Shown here: piece by piece, positions 24,544-32,369 of the stretch | How positions within the stretch are numbered: position 1 is the stretch's first letter | Layout: each line of letters starts with the position of its first letter | Source of the DNA: Arcticibacterium luteifluviistationis | GTDB taxonomy: Bacteria > Bacteroidota > Bacteroidia > Cytophagales > Spirosomataceae | NCBI RefSeq assembly: GCF_003258705.1 | Contig: NZ_CP029480.1 | Location: forward strand, 5,084,001-5,148,000 | DNA: 64,000 nt | Direction: 5' to 3' | Program-made: the position numbers and the translations under genes | The notes under the pieces: generated by a model | What the model saw: the letters and a program-made list of their open reading frames with translations, nothing else | Databases searched by the model: none | Told to the model about the DNA's origin: nothing

Positions 24544-25395
24544 TTATTTAATTTTCAAGTTGCCCGAATTAGTTTCAATTTCTAACAGGGTAGAAGACTT
24601 TTCATTATAAGCTTCAAGTCCTTTTAAAGCTTCTGGTATTTGAAGTGAGGTACCCTTTAAATCTAGTTTGTACCCAGCACGCATCCAGTCTGTACTTGAC
24701 AGTTCTATGAGAGCATTTTTGCTAGAAATCATAACCTCCTGCCCTTCTGACAAATAACTATAAACCAGACTGCCATACGTAATATCGCCTTTAAAATCTG
24801 ACTTATGAGAAGTTACCAAATTAGTACTATGGTCTGTATTTAGGTTTAGTGCCTTTATGCCCTGCCCCATGGTATTTTCACCAAAATAAGACTTCACTTT
24901 AGCAGCTCCTTCACAATCTGAAATTTCTGTTTGACAAAATTTCAAATCTAAATCAAGACTAGCTTTAAGTCCTTTCAATGTCACTTCTCCAAAGCTATTA
25001 CTAAGCTTTACTTCTAAGTTTCTCGGAACGTAAACAATGTACTCGGCATCATAATTTGATTGTGGCTTGGCTTGTCCTTTTTTCAAAACCAGGTAGTTTC
25101 TCAAAAAGTAAGTTTTGCCCATTTTTTGATTTAAGAAGCCCATGTAAGCGAGTTCCTTTTCAGCTACTTCTTTATTAGGATGTTTGGTAGAGATATTGAC
25201 TTTAAAACTTATGGTGGCTTTATCCCATCCTATTATTTTTACATCTGCACGTTCTGCTGTGATTTGAATTTGAGTGAGTCCTTTAGCACTTAATTGTTTT
25301 TGTATGGATTTAGTAACGATTTGTAGTTTCACCTGGCCAATGGAAACCCGCGGAAACCAAAGTAAGATTCCCAGAAATAGGATTAGCTTTTTCAT
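24544..25395 (-). CDS. Exported DUF4097-like / adhesin-like beta-helix protein
   Basis: The 283-residue product has a Sec signal peptide (ending VSIG-Q, about residue 20). The mature chain is a run of short beta strands with the rhythm of DUF4097 and the related head domain of putative autotransporter adhesins (VKIIGWDKATISFKVNIST, LEVKLSNSFGEVTLKG, LNTDHSTNLVTSHKSDFKGDITYGSLVYSY), probably a right-handed beta solenoid. Such genes often sit with sigma/anti-sigma pairs in Bacteroidota. It lies one base after the anti-sigma gene and directly before the barrel genes. Function is unknown; a periplasmic sensory or surface role is inference. Confidence 0.75.
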   Translation of the reverse strand: MKKLILFLGILLWFPRVSIGQVKLQIVTKSIQKQLSAKGLTQIQITAERADVKIIGWDKATISFKVNISTKHPNKEVAEKELAYMGFLNQKMGKTYFLRNYLVLKKGQAKPQSNYDAEYIVYVPRNLEVKLSNSFGEVTLKGLKASLDLDLKFCQTEISDCEGAAKVKSYFGENTMGQGIKALNLNTDHSTNLVTSHKSDFKGDITYGSLVYSYLSEGQEVMISSKNALIELSSTDWMRAGYKLDLKGTSLQIPEALKGLEAYNEKSSTLLEIETNSGNLKIK

Positions 25396-25396
25396 A

Positions 25397-25963
25397 TTAT
25401 ATGAGTTTTGCCAATTGATTTATAAGTTGTGTTTTTTCTCTTTCTATGGCCTCCAGTTGCTGTAATAAGCCTTCATCTATATTATAATTACCCATTACTT
25501 CCCTCAAATCGCTCTCTGCCATTTTAAGGTATTCATATTCTGCTTTTAAGTTTTCAAACTCATGGTCATCGCACGCTACCGTTTGAATTTCACAAAAAGC
25601 TAAAATCTCCTTGTACGCTTTTTCGGAGCTCAGGTTTTCAGGCAAAACCTTTATTTCTTCTATACTTTTTTGAGCATAAACCAAGTCTTCTTTGGATTGG
25701 AAATAAAAGACAGAAAAACTAAAAAAAACTAATACACAGGCAGCCACCGACCACCATTTAATTCGGCTATTTCTATCTAAAGACTTTTCTAGTTTAAGCC
25801 AAGAATCCGCATTAGGTTCATGAATAGGAAGCTCTTTCAAATTCTGCTTTAAAGCAGCTTGGTCTAGCTGCTTTTCCATCTTTGACCAGAGTTCATTCTC
25901 AGGAACAAACTCTTGGAGATTTTTCAGCTGTTGCGATATGTCTTTTTTATCCTTGTGTTCCAT
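25397..25963 (-). CDS. Probable membrane anti-sigma factor
   Basis: The 188-residue protein has a cytosolic N-terminal half (about 1-74) in which a short motif is repeated: VPENELWSKMEKQLDQ and EPNADSWLKLEKSLDR. A membrane helix follows at about 75-94 (WWSVAACVLVFFSFSVFYF), then a periplasmic helical tail. Its start codon overlaps the end of the ECF sigma gene by 17 bases. Topology and position fit an anti-sigma factor, though no named domain is recognised. The periplasmic tail has two Cys (in FCEIQTVACDD) that could form a disulfide. Confidence 0.75.
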   Translation of the reverse strand: MEHKDKKDISQQLKNLQEFVPENELWSKMEKQLDQAALKQNLKELPIHEPNADSWLKLEKSLDRNSRIKWWSVAACVLVFFSFSVFYFQSKEDLVYAQKSIEEIKVLPENLSSEKAYKEILAFCEIQTVACDDHEFENLKAEYEYLKMAESDLREVMGNYNIDEGLLQQLEAIEREKTQLINQLAKLI

Positions 25964-26471
25964 CTAACTTTAAAACCAATTCTTTCAATTTCTTTTTCCC
26001 GTGATAAAGCTGAGACTTAGAAGTACCTACCGCTATACCCAGCATTTCACTAATTTCATGGTGTTTATACCCTTCTATTTCATAAAGTACTATCACCGTT
26101 CTAAAACCTTCTGGAAGCATGAGCAAAGCTTTTTGAAGCAGCTCTCCATCATACTGTTTATCCCAAACAATTTCTCTTTCCGCTGCTTTAGAATCCAAAT
26201 GGTCAAAAATCACACGATTACGGTATTTCCCAATTGCCTTTCTACTGACAATCACCTTAATCCAAGCTCCAAGTGTACTTTTCATCTGGAAATTTTTAAT
26301 GCCAGAGAAAACCTCTAAAAAAGCCTCTTGAAGCACATCTTCTGCCTCCGAAAAATCACCGCATAACCTGTAGGCAAGCGTGAACATAGCCGTCTTATAC
26401 TTTTCATAAAGTAATTTCTGGCATTCGCGATTTTTAGAAATACAGCCTTTTACAAGTTCGGCTTCGGTCAT
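25947..26471 (-). CDS. ECF-type RNA polymerase sigma factor (RpoE-like)
   Basis: The 174-residue protein is a standard ECF sigma factor. Region 2 (about 10-80) contains LCGDFSEAEDVLQEAFLEVFSGI, the usual DAEDLVQE-type segment, followed by the TLGAWIKVIVSRKAI DNA-melting part. Region 4 (about 112-165) has LPEGFRTVIVLYEIEGYKHHEISEMLGIAVGTSKSQLYHGKKKL, a classical helix-turn-helix. It heads a five-gene minus-strand operon with an anti-sigma factor, a DUF4097-like protein and two barrel-like proteins. None of the GGTTACA promoters is upstream of it. Confidence 0.93.
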   Translation of the reverse strand: MTEAELVKGCISKNRECQKLLYEKYKTAMFTLAYRLCGDFSEAEDVLQEAFLEVFSGIKNFQMKSTLGAWIKVIVSRKAIGKYRNRVIFDHLDSKAAEREIVWDKQYDGELLQKALLMLPEGFRTVIVLYEIEGYKHHEISEMLGIAVGTSKSQLYHGKKKLKELVLKLDGTQG

Positions 26472-26566
26472 TCAGCGTCGTGTTTGTATTAAAGTGCAGA
26501 AAACAGGAAGAATGGTTGTATGGGTCTATAAATATCTGATTAAAATTAGATTTAGCAAATACAGAA

Positions 26567-26603
26567 CAGCTCCTAATCCACCAGAAAGGCTGATTAGGAG
26601 CTG
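26567..26603 (-). terminator. Strong 12-bp inverted repeat, probable terminator of 26671-27849
   Basis: CAGCTCCTAATC (26567-26578) and GATTAGGAGCTG (26592-26603) are perfect inverted copies with a 13-base loop. On the minus strand it lies 67 bases after the stop of the barrel-like gene and about 95 before the sigma gene. The following minus-strand bases are only moderately T-rich (TTCTGTATTT), so termination or a regulatory hairpin are both possible. Confidence 0.5.
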
Positions 26604-26670
26604 AATAATATTTCAATTAACAAAAGAGAAAGTTTTAAAACCGATTGGTTTTGATTGAATATTGTTTGGA

Positions 26671-27849
26671 TTATTTCACCCAGTAAAGGTCAATACCTCC
26701 ACCAAAGAAGAAATTATTTGCAAGTTTATTATCATTAAAAATACCAGCATGAGCATCTAAAAGCATACCTCCCATGAGCATTTTTTGAGCACCAAGACCT
26801 AAGCCCATATTAAAAGACGAGAATTTATCATACTCCCAAAACTGCCTTTTAACCTCCTCGGTACCCGTCATAACTTGGGCTGATGCTTTAAAATATAAGC
26901 CTTCTAATGTAGAGCCACCTTGCTCTATACCCTTATGCCCTACATAATATCGGAGTTCGGGAGAGAAGAAAAATAAAATGTATTGACGTAAATAAGACTC
27001 TGCTGAAACCTCTGAATCGTTCACATCTAAATACTTAGCTCTATAATTAAATGCTTCAGCTGTCAGGTTAACCGAAAGCCCCGATTTCCCAAAGCCATAT
27101 TCATAAGCAATTTTAGGATGGAAAAAGAAGCCTTTCTTTGAAACGCTCAAAACGTCATTGACCCCAAACTTTAACAAGTATGAGTTATCTACTTTTTGAT
27201 TAAGATTGGCTTTCCAAAGTTGATTAAAGTCGCCGTTTCCTATTGGCAAAGCCAAATAACTATATGTTTTTAGGATACCTGAATTAACACTCCCCTGCCC
27301 CCTTTTTTGAAGATTTTCAATCCCTCCAAAAACACCAAAATCTATAAAGCCTTGAAATTGCCTTCCAAACTTCAAACCTAAAGCATAGTTGGTTTCATAA
27401 GGGCGATTTGATTCAGGAGAATCCTCAAACGAAAAAGGTAGCTCGTTTAAACTACCCTCATTTAATGTGTAAGAAAAAGAAGGTGCTAAGTAATTCCCGC
27501 TAAAAGAAGCTCCTGTTTTTAGCTTGTAGATGGGGTCAAAGAAATATCTAATTTCCGCTACTGCATTTAAATCGTTTGAATAGTTCGTCCAACTTTCATG
27601 ACTTTCTACGCCAATATTTAAACTCAGGTTTTCTCCGAAACCAAGCTCTAATTGACCATTTATTTTAAAGGAATTAAAACTAGTTCTAGCCGAATTCGCA
27701 TTCAAATATCCACCTAACTTCAGTATTCCACTAAGCTGGTGTTTTACATCTTGAAAATCATTATTCTTTGATAAAGTGTCTATTGGCGAAGCCGAAGAAG
27801 TTAAGAAGCCTTCTAAAAATATCAACAAAAACAGGAGTGTTGATTTCAT
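26671..27849 (-). CDS. Exported barrel-like protein, member 1 of a local paralogue set
   Basis: The 392-residue product has a Sec signal peptide (residues 1-20). It resembles the barrel-like proteins encoded at 21852-23207 and 23218-24543 in length, strand pattern and landmarks: F-x-F-FSPELRYYVGHKGIEQGGSTLEGLYFKAS near 300-330 corresponds to the RYY...EGLxGxYLG segment of the others, and GRQFQGFIDFGVFGG corresponds to GQQFGGFIDMGLKFG. The mid-protein Cys pair is absent and it ends DLYWVK, without the terminal Phe, so it is the most diverged member. It lies outside the sigma operon, behind a hairpin, and 7 bases after the small gene 27857-28105. Confidence 0.75.
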   Translation of the reverse strand: MKSTLLFLLIFLEGFLTSSASPIDTLSKNNDFQDVKHQLSGILKLGGYLNANSARTSFNSFKINGQLELGFGENLSLNIGVESHESWTNYSNDLNAVAEIRYFFDPIYKLKTGASFSGNYLAPSFSYTLNEGSLNELPFSFEDSPESNRPYETNYALGLKFGRQFQGFIDFGVFGGIENLQKRGQGSVNSGILKTYSYLALPIGNGDFNQLWKANLNQKVDNSYLLKFGVNDVLSVSKKGFFFHPKIAYEYGFGKSGLSVNLTAEAFNYRAKYLDVNDSEVSAESYLRQYILFFFSPELRYYVGHKGIEQGGSTLEGLYFKASAQVMTGTEEVKRQFWEYDKFSSFNMGLGLGAQKMLMGGMLLDAHAGIFNDNKLANNFFFGGGIDLYWVK

Positions 27850-27856
27850 ATTAAAA

Positions 27857-28105
27857 TCAAGGTTGGTAGCCTATAACCACCTTTTTAGAACGGATAAAGC
27901 CATTTTGACTAACTATCACGAAGTAGTTTCCATCCTTCAAACCAGTAAGGTCAAAATCATGCAACCCCTTATCGTGAACAGCCTCTTGAAGAACTTTTCC
28001 CGGCAAATCTTGAAGTTGAAAATGTGTTTCAATATCCATTTCCACCTTCACATACACCTTTAAGTCCTCCTCGTTAAGATATATTACTACGTCGTCTTTT
28101 ATCAT
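27857..28105 (-). CDS. Small protein resembling a free T9SS C-terminal domain
   Basis: The 82-residue product has no signal peptide. Its sequence follows the pattern of T9SS type A C-terminal sorting domains: an amphipathic strand pair, then LHDFDLTGLKDGNYFVIVSQNG and a final SKKVVIGYQP, like the usual ...DLS.L..G.Y.v.i...g...KKvvi ending. Normally this domain ends a large exported protein. Here it forms a separate gene 7 bases ahead of a barrel-like protein gene on the same strand. It could be a remnant of a lost exported protein or an independent cytosolic or chaperone-like small protein. The similarity is by eye and moderately sure. Confidence 0.65.
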   Translation of the reverse strand: MIKDDVVIYLNEEDLKVYVKVEMDIETHFQLQDLPGKVLQEAVHDKGLHDFDLTGLKDGNYFVIVSQNGFIRSKKVVIGYQP

Positions 28106-28193
28106 AATTTGCCCTTTCAGCTGACAAAGGTTAAGCTTAAAGGACTAATTAACAAGAAAAGAATAGATGAAATGAAATTTGCAAAGGCCTTAA

Positions 28194-28787
28194 CTAGTCA
28201 GCCACGGTAGGCCACACTATAAATCTTTTCAATTTTCCATAAACTAGGTGAATAGGCAAACCCATAACAGTATAAAAAGAACCCTTAAGGCTTTTTACAC
28301 CTATCATTCCTATAAAGTCCTGAATACCATAAGCTCCCGCCTTGTCAAATGGCATACAGGTTTTGATATAATATTCAATCTCAGAATCTGATAATTCTTC
28401 AAAATCTACTAGGCAGGTATCATAAAAACTTTCGATAACATTACCCGTTTTGAAGGCTACTCCTGTAATCACTTCGTGCTTTTTACCACTTAGTGCTTTC
28501 AGCATTTCGGTGGCTTCTGACTCATTAGCAGGTTTATTCAGTATTTCCCCATCTAAAACCACTACCGTATCAGCACACAAAACTATCTTATCAGCATACT
28601 CTTCGCCAAATTCAGCAAGTTTTTGCTTCGCCAAAAACACAGGAATTTCTTCTGGCATTTGACTTGGGTCAAATTCTTCTGAAGTAGGTTTTGTTTCTAC
28701 ATCAAACTCAAAACCGGCATTTTGTAAGATTTCTTTTCTTCTTGGAGAGCCAGACCCCAGTATTAAATGCTTTGATAATTTAATCAT
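28194..28787 (-). CDS. Maf-family nucleoside triphosphate pyrophosphatase
   Basis: The 197-residue protein is a Maf/YhdE-type enzyme that hydrolyses non-canonical or excess nucleoside triphosphates (dTTP/UTP type) to monophosphate and pyrophosphate. Signatures are LILGSGSPRRKEIL at residues 8-21, the catalytic ADTVVVLDGEILNKP at about 72-86, KALSGKKHEVITGV and DKAGAYGIQDF at about 148-158. Full length and intact. It is divergent from the MarR regulator gene. Confidence 0.93.
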   Translation of the reverse strand: MIKLSKHLILGSGSPRRKEILQNAGFEFDVETKPTSEEFDPSQMPEEIPVFLAKQKLAEFGEEYADKIVLCADTVVVLDGEILNKPANESEATEMLKALSGKKHEVITGVAFKTGNVIESFYDTCLVDFEELSDSEIEYYIKTCMPFDKAGAYGIQDFIGMIGVKSLKGSFYTVMGLPIHLVYGKLKRFIVWPTVAD

Positions 28788-28874
28788 AATAAGAACTAAA
28801 GGCAGAACTAATTGCGTTGCTTAGTAGTATTTAGAATCGAACTTTACGCTAGTTTCGGCGTATTTCACAAAGTT

Positions 28875-29339
28875 ATGACATTAGAGAAAGACATAAAGCA
28901 AACCAAAGCTTTTAAAAATCCTGTTGAAAAAACTTTTGTAAACATCATGTTTACAAATAACAAGATTTGTGATTTGCAATACAAAATGCTCAAAAAACAC
29001 GACTTAACATTTCAGCAATACAATGTTTTAAGAATTTTAAAGGGGCATCATCCAAAACCTATTACCATCAATGGCATCATTGAAAGAATGCTAGATAAAA
29101 TGTCTAACGCGTCTAGATTGGTTGACAAACTGCTTCAAAAAGGGTATGTAAACAGAGAGTTCAGGGCAGATGACCGACGGGCTTGTGATGTTACCATTAC
29201 AAAAGAAGGACTTAGTTTTTTGGAGAATGTAAATATGAATATGAATAAAGAAGTGCTATCAAGAAGTGCCCTTTGCGAAGAAGACCTAGAAATACTAAAT
29301 ACTTTACTAGATAAATTTAGAGCCGTTTACGAAAAATGA
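28875..29339 (+). CDS. MarR-family transcriptional regulator
   Basis: ATG 28875 gives 154 residues; a TTG at 28812 would add 21 residues unrelated to the family. The winged helix-turn-helix spans about 45-115: LTFQQYNVLRILKGHHPKPITINGI, RMLDKMSNASRLVDKLLQKGYVNREFRADDRRACDVTITKEG. The D-x-R-A wing motif is the DNA-binding part of the family. It is coupled by an ATGA overlap to an esterase lipoprotein gene, so it may control that gene, perhaps in response to a small lipophilic compound. The ligand cannot be read from the sequence. Confidence 0.9.
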   Translation: MTLEKDIKQTKAFKNPVEKTFVNIMFTNNKICDLQYKMLKKHDLTFQQYNVLRILKGHHPKPITINGIIERMLDKMSNASRLVDKLLQKGYVNREFRADDRRACDVTITKEGLSFLENVNMNMNKEVLSRSALCEEDLEILNTLLDKFRAVYEK

Positions 29340-30532
29340 AAAATATTCAAATAGTCCTTTTTTTTGCGTTCAGTCTTATCTTTTTCAGCTCTTGCGACTC
29401 TGACGATGTCCAAGTCCAAGAAAATCAATACCTGAAAAGTGTAGAGCTTGTTGGCACTTTAGAGAAAGAAGCTTTTAAAGAAACAATTACACCCATATTG
29501 GGAGAGCAAGGCTCTGCTGTATTGCTGTTTGTTCAGTCTGGTATAAAGCAATACAAAATCACCTACGAGACTAAAGATGTTTACGGGAATACCATTCTGG
29601 CATCAGGGGCTGTACTGCTTCCTACAGACATAACCGAAAACTTAGCCATGGCTAGTCTCCATCATGGTACTTTAATTAATGAAGCCGACGCTCCATCCTA
29701 TTTTAAATTTGAAACAGAAACTACCTTAGCCTCTTTCATGGCTTCCACAGGAATTATTGTGGGTATGCCTGATTATGTAGGTTATGGTGCGTCTAAGAAT
29801 ATAGATCATCCTTATGAGCATTATGAAGGTTTGGGTGAGCCTGGAGCTGATTTCGTACAAGCCATGATAGAAATGGTGAAAGACGAGGGTGTAAACTGGA
29901 ATGAGGTTTTAATGCTCGGTGGATATTCAGAGGGTGGTTATGCTGCCATGGCAACTCACAAGTGGATAGAGGAGAATATGGCAAATTCTTTAAAAGTAAA
30001 AGTGTCGGTTTGTGGAGCAGGGGCTTATAATAAAACAGCTACGTTTAAAAAGTTGCTAAATGAAGGGGGAAGCTCGGAACTCGCAAATAACCGCTCTTAC
30101 ATCTGGGTTTTAAGAACATATAATGAAATATATGGCCTTAATAAACCCATGTCATATTACTTCAAAGAACCTTATGCCTCAGAAATTGAAAGCAAAGGTT
30201 TAGAAGCAGTAATTGAAACGAGTTTAAAAGAAACAGCTACAGACCAGTTTAAAGATGATGTAAACAATGGCAATTACCCTGAGCTATTGGCCGCCATTGC
30301 TGAAAATGACATTTTTGACTGGAAACCCAATGCCAAAGTAAGCCTCTATCACGGTACAGCAGATGACTATGTGCCTTTCCTGAATTCTGAAACGGCATTT
30401 AATGCCATGACAAATAAAGGTGCAAACGTTTCATTATCACCTATAGAAGATGGCACCCATGGCTCTACTATTTCTAGTTACTTTTTAGGCGTATTACAAG
30501 AATTTTCTAGCAACAAAGGCTCTAGTAATTAA
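29336..30532 (+). CDS. Alpha/beta-hydrolase lipoprotein (secretory lipase/esterase-like)
   Basis: The 398-residue product is a lipoprotein (lipobox FFSSC, Cys20, followed by an acidic DSDD). The rest is an alpha/beta-hydrolase of the secretory lipase or prolyl-oligopeptidase-like type. The nucleophile elbow is GGYSEGG with Ser198. Asp and His candidates are in LYHGTADDYVPF and DGTHGST near the C-terminus, so the triad is complete. An oxyanion region MPDYVGYGAS lies at about 143. It is probably anchored in the periplasm or on the surface and cleaves esters. It follows a MarR regulator with a 4-base overlap, forming a two-gene unit. Confidence 0.88.
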   Translation: MKNIQIVLFFAFSLIFFSSCDSDDVQVQENQYLKSVELVGTLEKEAFKETITPILGEQGSAVLLFVQSGIKQYKITYETKDVYGNTILASGAVLLPTDITENLAMASLHHGTLINEADAPSYFKFETETTLASFMASTGIIVGMPDYVGYGASKNIDHPYEHYEGLGEPGADFVQAMIEMVKDEGVNWNEVLMLGGYSEGGYAAMATHKWIEENMANSLKVKVSVCGAGAYNKTATFKKLLNEGGSSELANNRSYIWVLRTYNEIYGLNKPMSYYFKEPYASEIESKGLEAVIETSLKETATDQFKDDVNNGNYPELLAAIAENDIFDWKPNAKVSLYHGTADDYVPFLNSETAFNAMTNKGANVSLSPIEDGTHGSTISSYFLGVLQEFSSNKGSSN

Positions 30533-30584
30533 GAGTTTAAAAGGCTTGCAAAATTCAGATTGCTCGACTTAGTTCTGTAGATAA

Positions 30585-30612
30585 TTGTATTATCGCTTCT
30601 ATTCTAAATTTG
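30585..30612 (+). promoter_or_regulatory. Bacteroidota promoter (TTG-N17-TAAATTTG)
   Basis: TTG at 30585-30587 and TAAATTTG at 30605-30612 fit the housekeeping consensus. The box covers the region just before a GTG at 30614, so the Dabb gene must start later, at ATG 30644. Confidence 0.6.
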
Positions 30613-30643
30613 AGTGGCTATTTTTGCTAAAAAAACATACATT

Positions 30644-30964
30644 ATGTCATCATTACAAAAAGGTTTTGTTCACACTGTTTTCTTTTGGCTCAAAGAAAAA
30701 GACAATGCTGAACACCGTGCAGGGCTTAGAGCAGGGATTTTGAAATTAGCGGAGAATGAGCTTATCGCTACAGCACACGTGGGAGCACCGGCAGACACGA
30801 ATAGAGAGGTAATTGATTCTACTTTCGATTTCTCTATTACTTTTATTTTTAAAAATAAGGCAGACCACGACGAATATCAAATTCATCCGAAGCACCTAGT
30901 TTTTATAGACACTTGTGCTCATCTATGGACAAAAGTACAAGTCTATGACGCAGAGGGTTTATAA
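30644..30964 (+). CDS. Dabb family (stress-responsive A/B barrel) protein
   Basis: ATG 30644 gives 106 residues that match the Dabb dimeric alpha/beta-barrel family: FVHTVFFWLKE at the start (the usual hhHhVhFklK), a VGAPADTNREVIDSTFDFSITFIFKNKADHDEYQIHPKHLVFID stretch, and a short C-terminal strand. A GTG at 30614 is too close to the promoter and adds residues with no family match. Bacterial members are often of unknown function; plant relatives respond to stress. It appears to be monocistronic. Confidence 0.88.
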   Translation: MSSLQKGFVHTVFFWLKEKDNAEHRAGLRAGILKLAENELIATAHVGAPADTNREVIDSTFDFSITFIFKNKADHDEYQIHPKHLVFIDTCAHLWTKVQVYDAEGL

Positions 30965-30997
30965 TTCCTCTGTTTTACACACTATTCCTGATAATTA

Positions 30998-32284
30998 ATG
31001 AAAAAGTGCTTCCTTCTAATTTTTGTCTTATTTATTGAATCTTCTTTTGCACAAAACATCACTTTTGACGCCAAAGGTTTAGTCTTTTTGTCAGACGCCG
31101 ACATGTCGGCCTTTACACTTATAGATGGGAAATTGCGAAAAACAGGTGAAACAACAGACCAACTATCAAGCCTTACCTTTCCATTATCTTATGGAAATCC
31201 GGCTCAAATAAAAAGTGATAAAGCGTCAAACTCTGTACTTAACAGCAAACGAAACATTGCTATTTCTTCAAATCAAAAGCTAGCCTACATCTTAGAAACT
31301 AAAGGCGAAACCAAATTTAATGAAACAGATATCCCCGATATGCAACAGGATTTCCCAATGGGAAAATATGTAACGGTCGTTGATATTGAAAATTTGAATC
31401 AGCCTGAGTCTCAGTACAGGTTTCCAGTAGGTGAAAACCCAAGTTCAATTTCTATTAGCCCTAAAAATAAATATTTGGCAGTAAGCTGCGACCAATACGG
31501 AAAAGAAATACAGGTTTTTGAATTAGACAACTCAGGTAAACCTCAAAGAATAATAAAAAAGCCAAACAACTTTGAACCAGGTAGAATAGTAGATGTAGTT
31601 TGGCATTCTAGCGGAGACTATTTGGCCTATATAAATGAAGATGAAGCTCAAGTAGGCTTAATTAGAGTATTAAGAGACGGCCCTACTCAGCAAATAATAC
31701 GTTTAGAAACCATGGGTGACCCCGTTAAAATTGGTGGCAAACCAACCATGGGAAAGTTTACACCTGACGGCAAATACTTCTTAGTATTAGACAAAAGAAA
31801 AGAACTAACCGATCAAGATTCAAGAGAAAAGGGAGAGCTTTTTGTGATTAAGTTTAATATGGATACACAAAACCACTTCTTACTATCTAAAGCGAGCGTA
31901 GGTGAAAACCCCTTAGGTTTTGAAGTTCATCCAGAAGGAAATTACATTTTAGTTAATAACCTTAAACGTTCATTTTATCCACCTGAAAAATTTGCAGATT
32001 CAGGAGAGTCTTCACTTTCCGTTCTGTACCTTGATCATGACGGCTCTATCGCTAACAAACTCGAATTTCCTATTGATGGAATTTTACCAGCTTCCGTGGT
32101 ATTTGACAAAACTGGTAGAAACATTGCTTTCTCTGTGTATCAATACCTAACATTCGGTTTTTCTTTCGGAGGAATTGAATTCCTTAAGTTTAATCCACAA
32201 TCCAAAAAAATGGTGGAGTATCAAAAAGGCAAAATTTATGTTCCAAGAGGAATCAATAGCCTAAGAGTCATTAAAGAATACTAG
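30998..32284 (+). CDS. Exported beta-propeller protein (lactonase/YVTN-like)
   Basis: The 428-residue product has a Sec signal peptide (residues 1-18, ending SFAQ). The mature protein has repeated blades with the pattern GENPSSISISPKNKYLAVSCDQYGKEIQVFEL, W-H-SGDYLAYINEDE, MGKFTPDGKYFLVLDKRKE and GFEVHPEGNYILVNNL, typical of a seven-bladed YVTN/lactonase-like propeller. No catalytic residues can be assigned, so it may be a binding or scaffolding protein. It lies 33 bases after the Dabb gene. Export to the periplasm or beyond is likely. Confidence 0.8.
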   Translation: MKKCFLLIFVLFIESSFAQNITFDAKGLVFLSDADMSAFTLIDGKLRKTGETTDQLSSLTFPLSYGNPAQIKSDKASNSVLNSKRNIAISSNQKLAYILETKGETKFNETDIPDMQQDFPMGKYVTVVDIENLNQPESQYRFPVGENPSSISISPKNKYLAVSCDQYGKEIQVFELDNSGKPQRIIKKPNNFEPGRIVDVVWHSSGDYLAYINEDEAQVGLIRVLRDGPTQQIIRLETMGDPVKIGGKPTMGKFTPDGKYFLVLDKRKELTDQDSREKGELFVIKFNMDTQNHFLLSKASVGENPLGFEVHPEGNYILVNNLKRSFYPPEKFADSGESSLSVLYLDHDGSIANKLEFPIDGILPASVVFDKTGRNIAFSVYQYLTFGFSFGGIEFLKFNPQSKKMVEYQKGKIYVPRGINSLRVIKEY

Positions 32285-32307
32285 CAAATCCTAAAAAAAT
32301 TAAAAAA

Positions 32308-32325
32308 ACAAGCTGTTTAACTTGT
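32308..32325. promoter_or_regulatory. Possible operator: ACAAG-N8-CTTGT
   Basis: The arms ACAAG and CTTGT are perfect inverted copies 8 bases apart. They lie just upstream of a -7 box (32333-32340) and 44 bases before the ROK regulator gene, a good place for autorepression. Short arms make chance a real alternative. Confidence 0.35.
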
Positions 32326-32332
32326 AAAAGTT

Positions 32333-32340
32333 TACATTTG
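32333..32340 (+). promoter_or_regulatory. Bacteroidota -7 box (TACATTTG) of the ROK gene
   Basis: TACATTTG is an exact match to TAnnTTTG, 29 bases before the ATG at 32370. No TTG at the proper -33 distance is evident. Confidence 0.5.
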
Positions 32341-32369
32341 AGATAGCATTAATAATTTTTTTTAGGAAT

